NCBI GenBank assembly: GCA_002431355.1
Contig: DJEQ01000088.1
Coordinates: 1-8,453 of the forward strand
From: Oribacterium sp. UBA5894
GTDB taxonomy: Bacteria; Bacillota; Clostridia; Lachnospirales; Lachnospiraceae
Length of the DNA stretch: 8,453 bases
Reading direction: 5' to 3'
The notes beneath the pieces were generated by a model. The model saw only the letters and a program-made list of their open reading frames with translations. It was not told the DNA's origin and made no database searches. Shown piece by piece: positions 1-5,632 of the stretch. The position numbers were made by a program, and so were the translations under genes. Position 1 is the stretch's first letter, and each line of letters opens with the position of its first letter.

Positions 1-294
1 TGTGCAGCTTATTTCTAAGCTCAGCGGAGGCAATTTTATATATATGATTTCCAGAAAAGCCCTTGCGTATATACTTTTAGAGGCTAAACATCCTTTTTGA
101 GCCCAAAAGCATATGTACGATTTTGAAAAACACATGATTGTATATAGGTGGTCCAGGTTTGAATCATTCTGTGCTATACTGTTCGTGCGATCGTGGAGAA
201 CCTGCTCGCCGTCCCGTAAGTCTGAGTGTGAGTGAACAGTAACGCAGTGTAAAAAATAGGCCTCGAAAAAAATAAAAAAGTTTCAAAAAACCTG
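1..294. other. Intergenic region without a supported gene
   Basis: I see no reading frame with a ribosome binding site or protein-like composition on either strand; the short minus-strand frame here has no recognisable content. Part of the region is A/T-rich, with A-runs at about 251-290. A small perfect hairpin sits at 6-21 (AGCTTA, loop TTTC, TAAGCT), and could be the tail of something beyond the left edge. A TGC-TATACT extended -10 lies at 172-180 without a good -35, so it is only a weak promoter candidate, possibly a second start for the tRNA transcript. Confidence 0.5.
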
Positions 295-323
295 TTGACA
301 ATCCCGAGTACGTTTTGTATATT
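295..323 (+). promoter_or_regulatory. Promoter of tRNA-Lys
   Basis: A consensus -35 box TTGACA (295-300) is followed after 17 bases by TATATT (318-323), with TG directly before the -10. The expected start is near 330, about 25 bases before the mature tRNA, which leaves a short 5' leader for RNase P removal. The consensus match and spacing suggest strong housekeeping sigma-factor transcription, as is usual for stable RNA genes. Confidence 0.8.
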
Positions 324-354
324 ATACGAGCGTCGTGAGAGCGACCGGACAAAT

Positions 355-427
355 GCACCTTTAGCTCAGTTGGTAGAGCAGCGGACTCTTAATCCGTTTG
401 TCCAGGGTTCAAGTCCCTGAAGGTGCA
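355..427 (+). tRNA. tRNA-Lys, anticodon CTT
   Basis: This is a complete 73-base cloverleaf. The acceptor stem pairs GCACCTT with AAGGTGC and leaves A427 as discriminator. The D stem is GCTC/GAGC. The anticodon stem is GCGGA/TCCGT with one G-T pair and the loop CTCTTAA, which puts CTT at positions 34-36, so it reads the lysine codon AAG. The T stem is CAGGG/CCCTG with the loop TTCAAGT. The 3' CCA is not encoded (A427 is followed by TTT) and must be added after transcription. It stands alone with its own promoter and terminator, so it appears to be a single-gene unit. I see no duplicated tRNA 3' end or integrase nearby, so there is no sign of an integrated element. Confidence 0.95.
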
Positions 428-440
428 TTTTTCTTTGCCT

Positions 441-499
441 GAAAAGCCCGAAGGAAACCAGCCATGCGCCATGCACAGAAGGTTTCCTCCGGGCTTTTC
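441..499 (+). terminator. Long hairpin terminator after tRNA-Lys, probably bidirectional
   Basis: Two 19-base arms (441-459 and 481-499) pair at 18 of 19 positions (mismatch A451/C489) around a 21-base loop. The core is the classic pattern AAAAGCCCG ... CGGGCTTTT, so both strands give a G/C stem followed by U residues. It would end the tRNA transcript and could also stop transcription coming from the right. The loop holds two tandem copies of GCCATGC (461-474). Confidence 0.8.
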
Positions 500-567
500 T
501 GCAGGGAATGCGTGAGAACGACACCGCCATATCGTAAGAGAATTTTAAAAGAACGCGGCCCTCGGCA

Positions 568-576
568 TGCTATAAT
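568..576 (+). promoter_or_regulatory. Extended -10 promoter candidate for the NlpC/P60 lipoprotein gene
   Basis: TGC followed by a perfect TATAAT (571-576) forms an extended -10 element; no good -35 is seen at 17 bases upstream. It would start transcription near 583 and give a leader of about 120 bases before the ATG at 702. The leader contains the 8-base palindrome CTGTACAG at 613-620, of unknown meaning. Confidence 0.5.
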
Positions 577-701
577 CAGCTTTTATAGAATACAATGACT
601 TAAAATGGATGGGCTGTACAGTAACGTTGGAATCCGCGTGTGCGATCGACTTTGCTCTGCTTGCCCGAGACGATGTCCTGTAGAAAGGTTATAAAAAACA
701 T

Positions 702-2300
702 ATGTTGAATCGAACATTTACGCGCCTGACCGCGCTGATGCTGGCGGGGAGCATGCTGCTTCTGACCGGCTGTCAGCAGCAGATCGGAACGACACAGGAG
801 GCCACAGAATCGGAAATTGTGGTGACGACAGCGGAGGAATCGCAGTCCGTAGAGGCGGTCGCTGCACTGGGGATCAATTCGAATGTACTCCCGTCCATTG
901 AGGGCGTTACCGTCGATGCTTCTGCAGAGGATCTCGCACCGGTGAACCTGACGGTTGGTGTCATCAACTCGGTTGTTTCAGATCTTCAGCAGCGCCTCAT
1001 GGATCTCGGCTTCATGGATGCCGATGAACCGACGACCTACTATGGAGATGCGACCGCACAGGCCGTAAAGTATTTCCAGCGACAGGCCGGGATGACCCAG
1101 GATGGCATCTGTGGTGTGGAAACCTGGGATGCGATCATGAGCGACAGTGCACCGCACTATGCATTGAAGCTCGGCTTCCAGGGCACCGATGTTACAAATG
1201 CCCAGTATCGTCTGTACAACTTGGGCTATCTGTACCATGCCTCCGATGTCAATGGCACCTACGATGAGACCACGATGGAGGCTGTGAAGAAGCTGCAGTC
1301 CCAGAATGGACTCAATGCAGACGGCGTGTATGGATCGGCCACCTACAACCTCCTCTATTCCGATGAGGTCAAGGCCAATATTGTCGCCCTCGGTGAGCAG
1401 TCAGACCTTGTCAAGAAGTACCAGCAGTACCTCATCAATCTCGGATATCTCAGTGGCGAAGCGGATGGTAATTTCGGACAGTCCACACAGAATGCCATCA
1501 AGGCCTTCCAGGCACGAAACGACCAGATCGTCGATGGCTACCTCGGACCGGATACCCGTGCAGCCCTCGAAAATCCGAATGCCATGCCATATGCGATGCG
1601 CCTCGGTGAGCAGTCAGACTCTGTAAGAAGCCTGCAGGAGTATCTTGCGAAGTACGGCTACCTCGATAAGAGCAATGTTACCGGCTATTATGGTGAGGTG
1701 ACGAAGGAAGCCGTTGCAAACTTCCAGAAGGTGAATGGCCTCACGCAGGATGGTGCCGCCGGTGTTCAGACGATGTACCTCTTCTATACAGGAAGCGCGA
1801 AATCGAAGCCGAAGACAAGCTCCAGCAGTAAGAACAATAAGAGTAACAGCAGCTCCAGCAAGAACAGCTCGAGCAGCAAGAAGAACAACAGCAGCAGTGC
1901 ACAGGTGAGCGGCAATGCAGGCGGCGGCGCAACCGTTTCCGGCTCCGCATCGGCACTGATCTCCATTGCATCCTCGAAGATCGGATGCCCATACGTATGG
2001 GGCTCCAAGGGACCGAACAGCTTCGACTGCTCCGGCTTCGTTTACTGGTGCCTCAATCAGGCAGGCGTCGGCGTATCCTATATGACCTCCTCCGGCTGGA
2101 GAAATCCGGGACGTTTCCGTCGCGTATCGTACAATGAGCTGCAGGCGGGCGATATCATCGTCGTTTCCGGTCACGTCGGCATCTGCGCCGGTGGCGGAAC
2201 GGTCATCGATGCATCCTCCTCAAACGGCCGTGTCGTTCACCGTTCGCTCGGCTCCTGGTGGGCAAACCACTTCATCGCCGGCTGGAGAATCTTCAGCTGA
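702..2300 (+). CDS. Lipoprotein with four peptidoglycan-binding repeats and NlpC/P60 hydrolase domain
   Basis: A predicted cell-surface peptidoglycan hydrolase of 532 residues. The N-terminus has a signal peptide with the lipobox L21-T22-G23-C24, so the mature protein should be lipid-anchored outside the membrane at C24. A low-complexity acidic stretch (about 25-85) is followed by four PG_binding_1-type repeats, roughly residues 88-147, 155-222, 229-290 and 300-363, each with the LGY...G.YG..T..AV..FQ pattern. A Ser/Asn/Lys-rich flexible linker (about 365-400) leads to an NlpC/P60 domain (about 415-532). Its catalytic Cys is C443 in FDCSG, the His is H491 in GHVG, and H513 is the likely third polar residue. 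The family usually cuts the D-gamma-glutamyl-to-diamino-acid bond of stem peptides, but the exact bond here is inferred. The start is supported by the signal peptide; the ribosome site AGAAAGG (682-688) is weak and 13 bases away. It is a single gene that converges on lysR. Confidence 0.9.
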   Translation: MLNRTFTRLTALMLAGSMLLLTGCQQQIGTTQEATESEIVVTTAEESQSVEAVAALGINSNVLPSIEGVTVDASAEDLAPVNLTVGVINSVVSDLQQRLMDLGFMDADEPTTYYGDATAQAVKYFQRQAGMTQDGICGVETWDAIMSDSAPHYALKLGFQGTDVTNAQYRLYNLGYLYHASDVNGTYDETTMEAVKKLQSQNGLNADGVYGSATYNLLYSDEVKANIVALGEQSDLVKKYQQYLINLGYLSGEADGNFGQSTQNAIKAFQARNDQIVDGYLGPDTRAALENPNAMPYAMRLGEQSDSVRSLQEYLAKYGYLDKSNVTGYYGEVTKEAVANFQKVNGLTQDGAAGVQTMYLFYTGSAKSKPKTSSSSKNNKSNSSSSKNSSSSKKNNSSSAQVSGNAGGGATVSGSASALISIASSKIGCPYVWGSKGPNSFDCSGFVYWCLNQAGVGVSYMTSSGWRNPGRFRRVSYNELQAGDIIVVSGHVGICAGGGTVIDASSSNGRVVHRSLGSWWANHFIAGWRIFS

Positions 2301-2310
2301 TGACGCCCGT

Positions 2311-2734
2311 GGGGTGACGGAAGGTATCCTCCTCATCGCGTGAAAAAGCTCCGGAGGCGTACCGGACAGAAGTCAGTACTCCGCAATCGGTAAAATCAAA
2401 AAATCGGACCTTAAGAAACACTAGACCCTCTGCAATAGCTGAGTTTTCTGGATGAAAACTCAGCTTTGACAGAGGGTGCTGAGGAAAAACTATTCTAAGG
2501 AGACGATGCCATTAGGTGCGCCTACGGCGCAGGCATCGTCGTTTGATTTTGCCACATACGTGGCAAAACGGCCTCGCCGCCCGGGGGCATCCATGTGCCT
2601 ATGGCACATGGATCATCTTCAAGTGTTTCTATAAGGTCCGATTTTGATTTTGCAACGATTGCTACGTATTCCTTCTGTCCGGTATGCCTCCGGAGCTTTT
2701 GATGTGAAGCTGTTTGGATACCTTCCGGCACCCC
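2311..2734. repeat. Large imperfect inverted-repeat element between convergent genes
   Basis: The left arm 2311-2422 pairs with the right arm 2622-2734 in blocks: 2311-2329 with 2716-2734 (18 of 19), 2344-2372 with 2672-2700 (28 of 29; the exception G2359/T2685 is a G-U pair in plus-strand RNA), 2383-2389 with 2656-2662, 2392-2400 with 2643-2651, 2403-2413 with 2632-2642, and 2414-2422 with 2622-2630. Unpaired 9-13 base segments and small bulges separate the blocks. The enclosed 199 bases hold four more hairpins. The element starts 11 bases after the lipoprotein stop and ends 34 bases before the lysR stop. No transposase and no clear target duplication are visible. It could be a MITE-like palindromic repeat, a structured RNA, or a very elaborate bidirectional terminator. 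The repeat is read directly; the function is unknown. Confidence 0.85.
2426..2613. other. Four-hairpin core of the inverted-repeat element
   Basis: Hairpin A (2426-2476) has outer CCCTCTG/CAGAGGG and an inner perfect 12-bp stem, 2437-2448 with 2454-2465, closed by a 5-base loop. Hairpin B (2502-2540) has GACGATGCC/GGCATCGTC outside and TGCGCC/GGCGCA inside, with a 3-base loop and a 6-base bulge. Hairpin C (2547-2568) is TTTTGCCAC/GTGGCAAAA with loop ATAC. Hairpin D (2589-2613) is an 11-bp perfect stem with loop TAT. A weaker CGGC/GCCG hairpin lies at 2569-2579. With the long outer arms they would form a multi-branched fold in RNA of either strand, or a cruciform in DNA. Confidence 0.8.
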
Positions 2735-2746
2735 TCCGGGGCTTTT
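2724..2746 (+). terminator. Possible terminator at the right edge of the element
   Basis: CCCC-TCC-GGGG (2731-2741) is followed by CTTTT (2742-2746), a short G/C hairpin with a short T-run on the plus strand. It could stop plus-strand transcripts that cross the element before they enter lysR antisense. Its left half also belongs to the long inverted-repeat arm, so the two folds compete. The T-run is only four bases, so this is weak. Confidence 0.35.
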
Positions 2747-2768
2747 GCTGTCCTTTCACGGCGCTGCG

Positions 2769-3659
2769 TCAGCGCTTGAGCTTGATGAACTCCTGGAGCA
2801 GCGTCTCCGCGGCCGTCGAGAGCGAGCGGGTGTTGTCCACGACGGCGCAGAACGTGCGGTCCGGCAGCGGGTCCGTGAGCTGGATCCGGTAGACCTCCCC
2901 ACGCATCAGGGCGTCGCGTGCGAGCTCCTCCGGATAAAAGCCAATGCCGAGATCATAGGCGACCATGGGAAGAATCTGATCGGTCGAAGAGGCCTCGAGC
3001 TCTGGAGAAAAGCTCAGCTGGTGATTGAGAAAATACTGTACATAGAGCTCGCGCGTTCCCGTCTCGCGCCCCACGCTGATCAGCGGATACTCATCGAGCT
3101 CCCGCAGCGACATGGGTTTCATCGCAAGATGACGAAGACCCGGCCCCACAATGGGAATTTCCTTAAAGGTGAAGAGTGGCTCCATCGCAAAGGTGCCATG
3201 GAGCGCAAGCGGTGTCGTTACGAGCGCAATGTCCGCGAGTCCGTTCTGCAGCGCCTTCAGCGCGCGTGGAGTTGAGTGATTCGAAATACTGATGCTGATC
3301 TCCGGAAAGCGCTTTTTGAAATCCCGAAGCACCGGGAGGAGGACGAGACGGAGGGCATTCTCAGAGGCTGCGATCGTCACATGACCGCTTTCCATATTGA
3401 TATCCTCTCGAAGCTCCTGCTCCCCATAGCTCAGCTGCTCATAGGCGATGGAAACATGCTCATAGAGCTTCTGGCCCACCTGCGTGAGCGTAATGCCACG
3501 TTTTCCACGGTGCATGAGCTTACAGCCGAGGTCGGCTTCCAGGCTGTTCATGGCACGGCTTACGTTCGGCTGATTGGAGCCGAGCATCCGGGCTGCCTGC
3601 GTGAAGCTGCGATAGGTTCCTACATAATAAAAGATGCGATAATAATCGTATGAAATCAT
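2769..3659 (-). CDS. LysR-type transcriptional regulator
   Basis: A 296-residue DNA-binding regulator of normal family length. The N-terminal winged helix-turn-helix lies at about residues 3-62, with the HTH near 18-45 (SFTQAARML ... VSRAMNSLEADLG), followed by the linker helix to about 85. A periplasmic-binding-protein-like effector domain follows (about 90-290). Start choice: AAGGAG (minus strand, bases 3665-3670) lies 5 bases before the ATG at 3659, and this start gives the usual short LysR N-terminus; an in-frame ATG 30 bases upstream (3689) would add ten residues and lacks this site. The gene is divergent from atpB with a 349-base gap, the common LysR arrangement in which the regulator controls itself and its divergent neighbour. 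The effector is not recognisable. A GCGCT/AGCGC hairpin (2761-2775) overlaps the stop codon. Confidence 0.93.
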   Translation of the reverse strand: MISYDYYRIFYYVGTYRSFTQAARMLGSNQPNVSRAMNSLEADLGCKLMHRGKRGITLTQVGQKLYEHVSIAYEQLSYGEQELREDINMESGHVTIAASENALRLVLLPVLRDFKKRFPEISISISNHSTPRALKALQNGLADIALVTTPLALHGTFAMEPLFTFKEIPIVGPGLRHLAMKPMSLRELDEYPLISVGRETGTRELYVQYFLNHQLSFSPELEASSTDQILPMVAYDLGIGFYPEELARDALMRGEVYRIQLTDPLPDRTFCAVVDNTRSLSTAAETLLQEFIKLKR

Positions 3660-3664
3660 GGGTT

Positions 3665-3670
3665 CTCCTT
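3665..3670 (-). promoter_or_regulatory. Ribosome binding site that fixes the lysR start
   Basis: On the minus strand this reads AAGGAG, 5 bases before the ATG at 3659. It sits downstream of the alternative ATG at 3689 and therefore favours the shorter 296-residue protein. Confidence 0.8.
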
Positions 3671-3746
3671 CATAAAATCGCTGTGGCAAAAATCCTGCGT
3701 TCCGTCTATGGAAAAAATCTCTAAAAAAATGTCAGTTCTTGTGATA

Positions 3747-3775
3747 AATATAACAGAATGAACAATCTAAGTCAA
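3747..3775 (-). promoter_or_regulatory. lysR promoter
   Basis: Read on the minus strand, TTGACT (plus bases 3770-3775) is followed after 17 bases by TATATT (3747-3752). Transcription should start near 3740 and leave a leader of about 80 bases. The -35 box lies four bases from the dyad at 3780-3794. Confidence 0.7.
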
Positions 3776-3779
3776 AATG

Positions 3780-3794
3780 ACATGTTAAATATGT
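3780..3794. promoter_or_regulatory. Near-perfect dyad, candidate LysR operator
   Basis: The 15 bases read ACAT G TTAAA T ATGT. They are a palindrome around A3787 with only one non-matching pair (G3784/T3790). The site lies directly upstream of the lysR -35 (3770-3775) and 12 bases upstream of the atp -35 (3807-3812). LysR proteins typically bind interrupted dyads containing T-N11-A in this position; T3783 and A3795 satisfy that spacing. The match is suggestive only, because A/T-rich DNA yields such dyads by chance. Confidence 0.45.
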
Positions 3795-3806
3795 AAAAAA
3801 TACGGC

Positions 3807-3834
3807 TTGAATATGTTTTTTTCGGGAATATAAT
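3807..3834 (+). promoter_or_regulatory. Promoter of the ATP synthase operon
   Basis: TTGAAT (3807-3812) is followed after 16 bases by a perfect TATAAT (3829-3834). The predicted start near 3841 gives a leader of about 168 bases before atpB. This is the best promoter in the divergent gap on the plus strand, and it precedes the terminator-like hairpin at 3896-3931. Confidence 0.75.
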
Positions 3835-3895
3835 AGCATCCGAAGTAATCAGAGCCGTTTTCACTTTCCCTCAGAAGGAAGCGATGCGCGTACAG

Positions 3896-3931
3896 AAATT
3901 CCGTAGGCCGATGTCGGTACGGGATTTTTTT
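3896..3931 (+). terminator. Terminator-shaped hairpin inside the atp operon leader (possible attenuator)
   Basis: The left arm 3896-3905 pairs with 3918-3927 over 10 positions (one T-G pair). An inner CCG/CGG stem (3908-3910 with 3915-3917) follows a two-base GG bulge, with loop ATGT. The stem runs straight into seven T residues (3925-3931). It lies about 55 bases after the predicted transcription start and 78 bases before atpB. No plus-strand gene ends here, so a plain gene-end terminator is not needed. Competing pairings exist: TACAGAA (3891-3897) with TTCTGTA (3950-3956), and bases 3882-3888 with 3935-3941. A regulatory role is inferred. Confidence 0.6.
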
Positions 3932-4008
3932 ATTCGCATTGAAGCGCCATTCTGTAGAAAGCGAAGGCCGCACTGAATACGGAGCATATTTAAAATGGAG
4001 GTAGTAGA

Positions 4009-4695
4009 ATGGAGCAATTTACTTCGGAACTCCAGGAACAGCTGCAGGTCGCAACTGCATTCACGATTCCTGTGTTCGGAGGAATTCAGATTGCCGAATC
4101 GACCGTCATCACCTGGGTGATCATGGCTGTGCTCGTGGCGCTGTCCATTTATCTCGGATCGAACCTGAAGGTTCATAATCCTGGAAAGCGGCAGCAGGTT
4201 GCAGAGCTGATTGTCACCTGGCTGGACAACTTCATTAACGGAATGGTTGGAGAGAAGGGAAAGCAGTATGGCACCCTGATCACCGTCATCCTGCTTTACA
4301 TCGGAGTGTCCAATGTCATCGGCCTGTTTGGTCTGAAGCCGCCGACCAAGGATCTCAATGTCACCATTGCCCTTTCCCTCATCAGTATTGTGATGATTGA
4401 GGTTGCGGGTATTCGTGCGAAGGGCACGAAGGGATGGCTCAAGAGCTTTGCTCAGCCGGTGGCCATTGTGGCACCGATCAATGTTCTTGAGATCGTGATT
4501 CGACCACTGTCCCTGTGCATGCGACTGTTTGGTAATGTCCTTGGAGCATTCATTATCATGGAGCTGATCAAGATGGTCGTTCCGGTCGCGATTCCGGCCA
4601 TCTTCAGTCTCTATTTTGACATATTTGATGGACTGATTCAGGCATACGTTTTCGTATTCCTGACCTCTCTCTACATTCAGGATGCCGTCGAGTAG
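4009..4695 (+). CDS. atpB: F-type ATP synthase subunit a (AtpB)
   Basis: A membrane subunit of Fo that, with the c-ring, forms the ion path driving rotation. It has 228 residues, compact compared with the 271 of E. coli. Hydrophobic segments are visible at about 32-50, 85-108, 116-135, 155-190 and 195-223. The conserved PPTKDLNVT motif (111-119) and the RPLSLCMRLFGN block (165-176) are present. By alignment with E. coli, R172 matches the essential R210, D204 occupies the H245 position (often Glu in Gram-positives), Q211 matches Q252, and F181 falls at the E219 position. GGAGGT at 3997-4002 lies 6 bases before the ATG. It is the first operon gene here; no atpI is seen before it. A 140-base gap with RNA hairpins separates it from atpE. 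Confidence 0.96.
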   Translation: MEQFTSELQEQLQVATAFTIPVFGGIQIAESTVITWVIMAVLVALSIYLGSNLKVHNPGKRQQVAELIVTWLDNFINGMVGEKGKQYGTLITVILLYIGVSNVIGLFGLKPPTKDLNVTIALSLISIVMIEVAGIRAKGTKGWLKSFAQPVAIVAPINVLEIVIRPLSLCMRLFGNVLGAFIIMELIKMVVPVAIPAIFSLYFDIFDGLIQAYVFVFLTSLYIQDAVE

Positions 4696-4702
4696 GACGA
4701 CA

Positions 4703-4804
4703 TTCCGTGTACACAGGCGTCCGGGAAGTGAGACTTCCACGGAACGCAAGACAACGAAGTACAGACTTTTACCGCTTTCACGAAGGCGTCCTGCTTCCGT
4801 GAAG
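4703..4804 (+). promoter_or_regulatory. Structured atpB-atpE spacer with two hairpins
   Basis: The first structure has inner arms GGAAGT (4724-4729) and ACTTCC (4733-4738), with an alternative outer pairing TTCCGTG (4703-4709) with CACGGAA (4738-4744). The second pairs TTCACGAAG (4777-4785) with 4794-4803 over 9 bp, with C4797 bulged and an 8-base loop. Both contain AGGCGTCC (4715-4722 and 4784-4791). Neither is followed by a T-run, so termination is unlikely; mRNA processing, stability or translation of atpE is a better guess. Confidence 0.5.
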
Positions 4805-4835
4805 GCCATCATGTATTTACAGAAGGAGAACAATT

Positions 4836-5057
4836 ATGAGCGTTACAGCAATTGGTGTTGGTTTAGCAGCATTCGCCTGCATTGGTGCAGGTCTTTCCAT
4901 CGGTATTGCAACAGGTAAGGCCGCCGAGGCCATCGCAAGACAGCCAGAGGCCGACGGCAAGATCATGAAGATCCTGCTTCTGGGTTGTGCCCTCGCCGAG
5001 GCTACTGCCATTTACGGCTTCGTACTGGGTATCCTCTGCATCTTCTTCCTGGGCTGA
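4836..5057 (+). CDS. atpE: F-type ATP synthase subunit c (AtpE)
   Basis: The c-ring proteolipid of Fo, 73 residues, forming a hairpin of two transmembrane helices (about 5-32 and 44-72) joined by the polar loop ARQPEADGK (34-42). E55 in LAEATAIYG is the ion-binding carboxylate. Compared with the Na+-dependent Ilyobacter tartaricus c subunit, Q32 is I22, V63 is L53 and S66 is A56, so the sodium ligands are missing and proton coupling is predicted. The helix-packing glycine motif of TM1 is relaxed (G17, G19, G23, G27, with S21 and A25 replacing glycines). AAGGAG at 4823-4828 lies 7 bases before the ATG, a strong site that suits the high copy number of c. Confidence 0.96.
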   Translation: MSVTAIGVGLAAFACIGAGLSIGIATGKAAEAIARQPEADGKIMKILLLGCALAEATAIYGFVLGILCIFFLG

Positions 5058-5122
5058 TTGAAAATCCACTGAATCAAGATGCAGGATTATCAAGACAAAA
5101 CCGTTCAGACAGGAGAATTACC

Positions 5123-5629
5123 ATGTTAAGAGTAGATATCAATTTATTATTTACCGTGATCAACCTGCTGTTCCTGGCCTTTCTGATGAAGAAGTTTCTC
5201 TTCAAGCCGGTGCGCGAGATTCTCGCAAAGCGTCAGAACGAGATCAATGCGTCCTTCCAGAATGCCGAGGCCACCAATCAGGCAGCAGCAGAGCTGAAGG
5301 CGAAGTATGAGGCAAGCCTGGACAATATCGAGAGTGAGCGTCAGGAAACCATCAACAAGGCAAAGATTGAGGCGTCCAAGGAATACGACGAGATCATTCA
5401 CAATGCAAACAAGAAGGCTGAAAAGATCCTTGCGGATGCAAAGATCCAGGCGGAGAAGGATGCAGAAACGAAGCAGCATGAGATGCAGCAGCAGATGGCC
5501 GTACTGGTCGCACAGGCCGCGTATAAGATTGCAACCTCGCATGACAGTGCCGCCAATGACAGCCAGCTGTATGATCAGTTCCTGAACGACAGTAAGGATC
5601 AGCAGCCGACAGCTACGAAGGAGGCATAA
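5123..5629 (+). CDS. atpF: F-type ATP synthase subunit b (AtpF)
   Basis: The peripheral stalk subunit that links Fo to delta/alpha. It has 168 residues, normal for the family. One N-terminal membrane helix (about 5-26, INLLFTVINLLFLAFL) is followed by the typical KPV..IL..R motif (about 30-40) and a long Lys/Glu/Gln/Ala-rich helix to about 150 that should form the coiled-coil dimer. AGGAG at 5111-5115 lies 7 bases before the ATG at 5123. A longer in-frame start at 4985 overlaps atpE and adds unrelated Arg/Cys-rich residues, so it is rejected. A 65-base gap follows atpE, and the stop lies 3 bases before the delta-alpha start, so translational coupling is likely. Confidence 0.95.
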   Translation: MLRVDINLLFTVINLLFLAFLMKKFLFKPVREILAKRQNEINASFQNAEATNQAAAELKAKYEASLDNIESERQETINKAKIEASKEYDEIIHNANKKAEKILADAKIQAEKDAETKQHEMQQQMAVLVAQAAYKIATSHDSAANDSQLYDQFLNDSKDQQPTATKEA

Positions 5630-5632
5630 ACC

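Noticed and set aside
164..358. 64-codon minus-strand frame left of tRNA-Lys
   Set aside because: It overlaps the tRNA promoter, has no recognisable domain and no supported ribosome site.
355..427. tRNA-Lys as an integration site for a mobile element
   Set aside because: No integrase, no repeated tRNA 3' end and ordinary chromosomal genes follow.
2311..2734. CRISPR array or ordinary insertion sequence
   Set aside because: There are no regularly spaced direct repeats and no transposase frame; the structure is one large palindrome with inner hairpins.
3660..3689. Longer lysR start at 3689
   Set aside because: It adds ten residues before the usual LysR N-terminus, and the AAGGAG site lies after it, directly before the ATG at 3659.
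3871..4833. 320-codon open frame on the minus strand across atpB
   Set aside because: Antisense to a clear atpB in composition and with no recognisable domain; a shadow of the coding bias on the other strand.
4985..5122. Longer in-frame start for atpF at 4985
   Set aside because: It overlaps atpE and adds an Arg/Cys-rich leader unlike any b subunit; the ATG at 5123 has a proper ribosome site and gives the family length.
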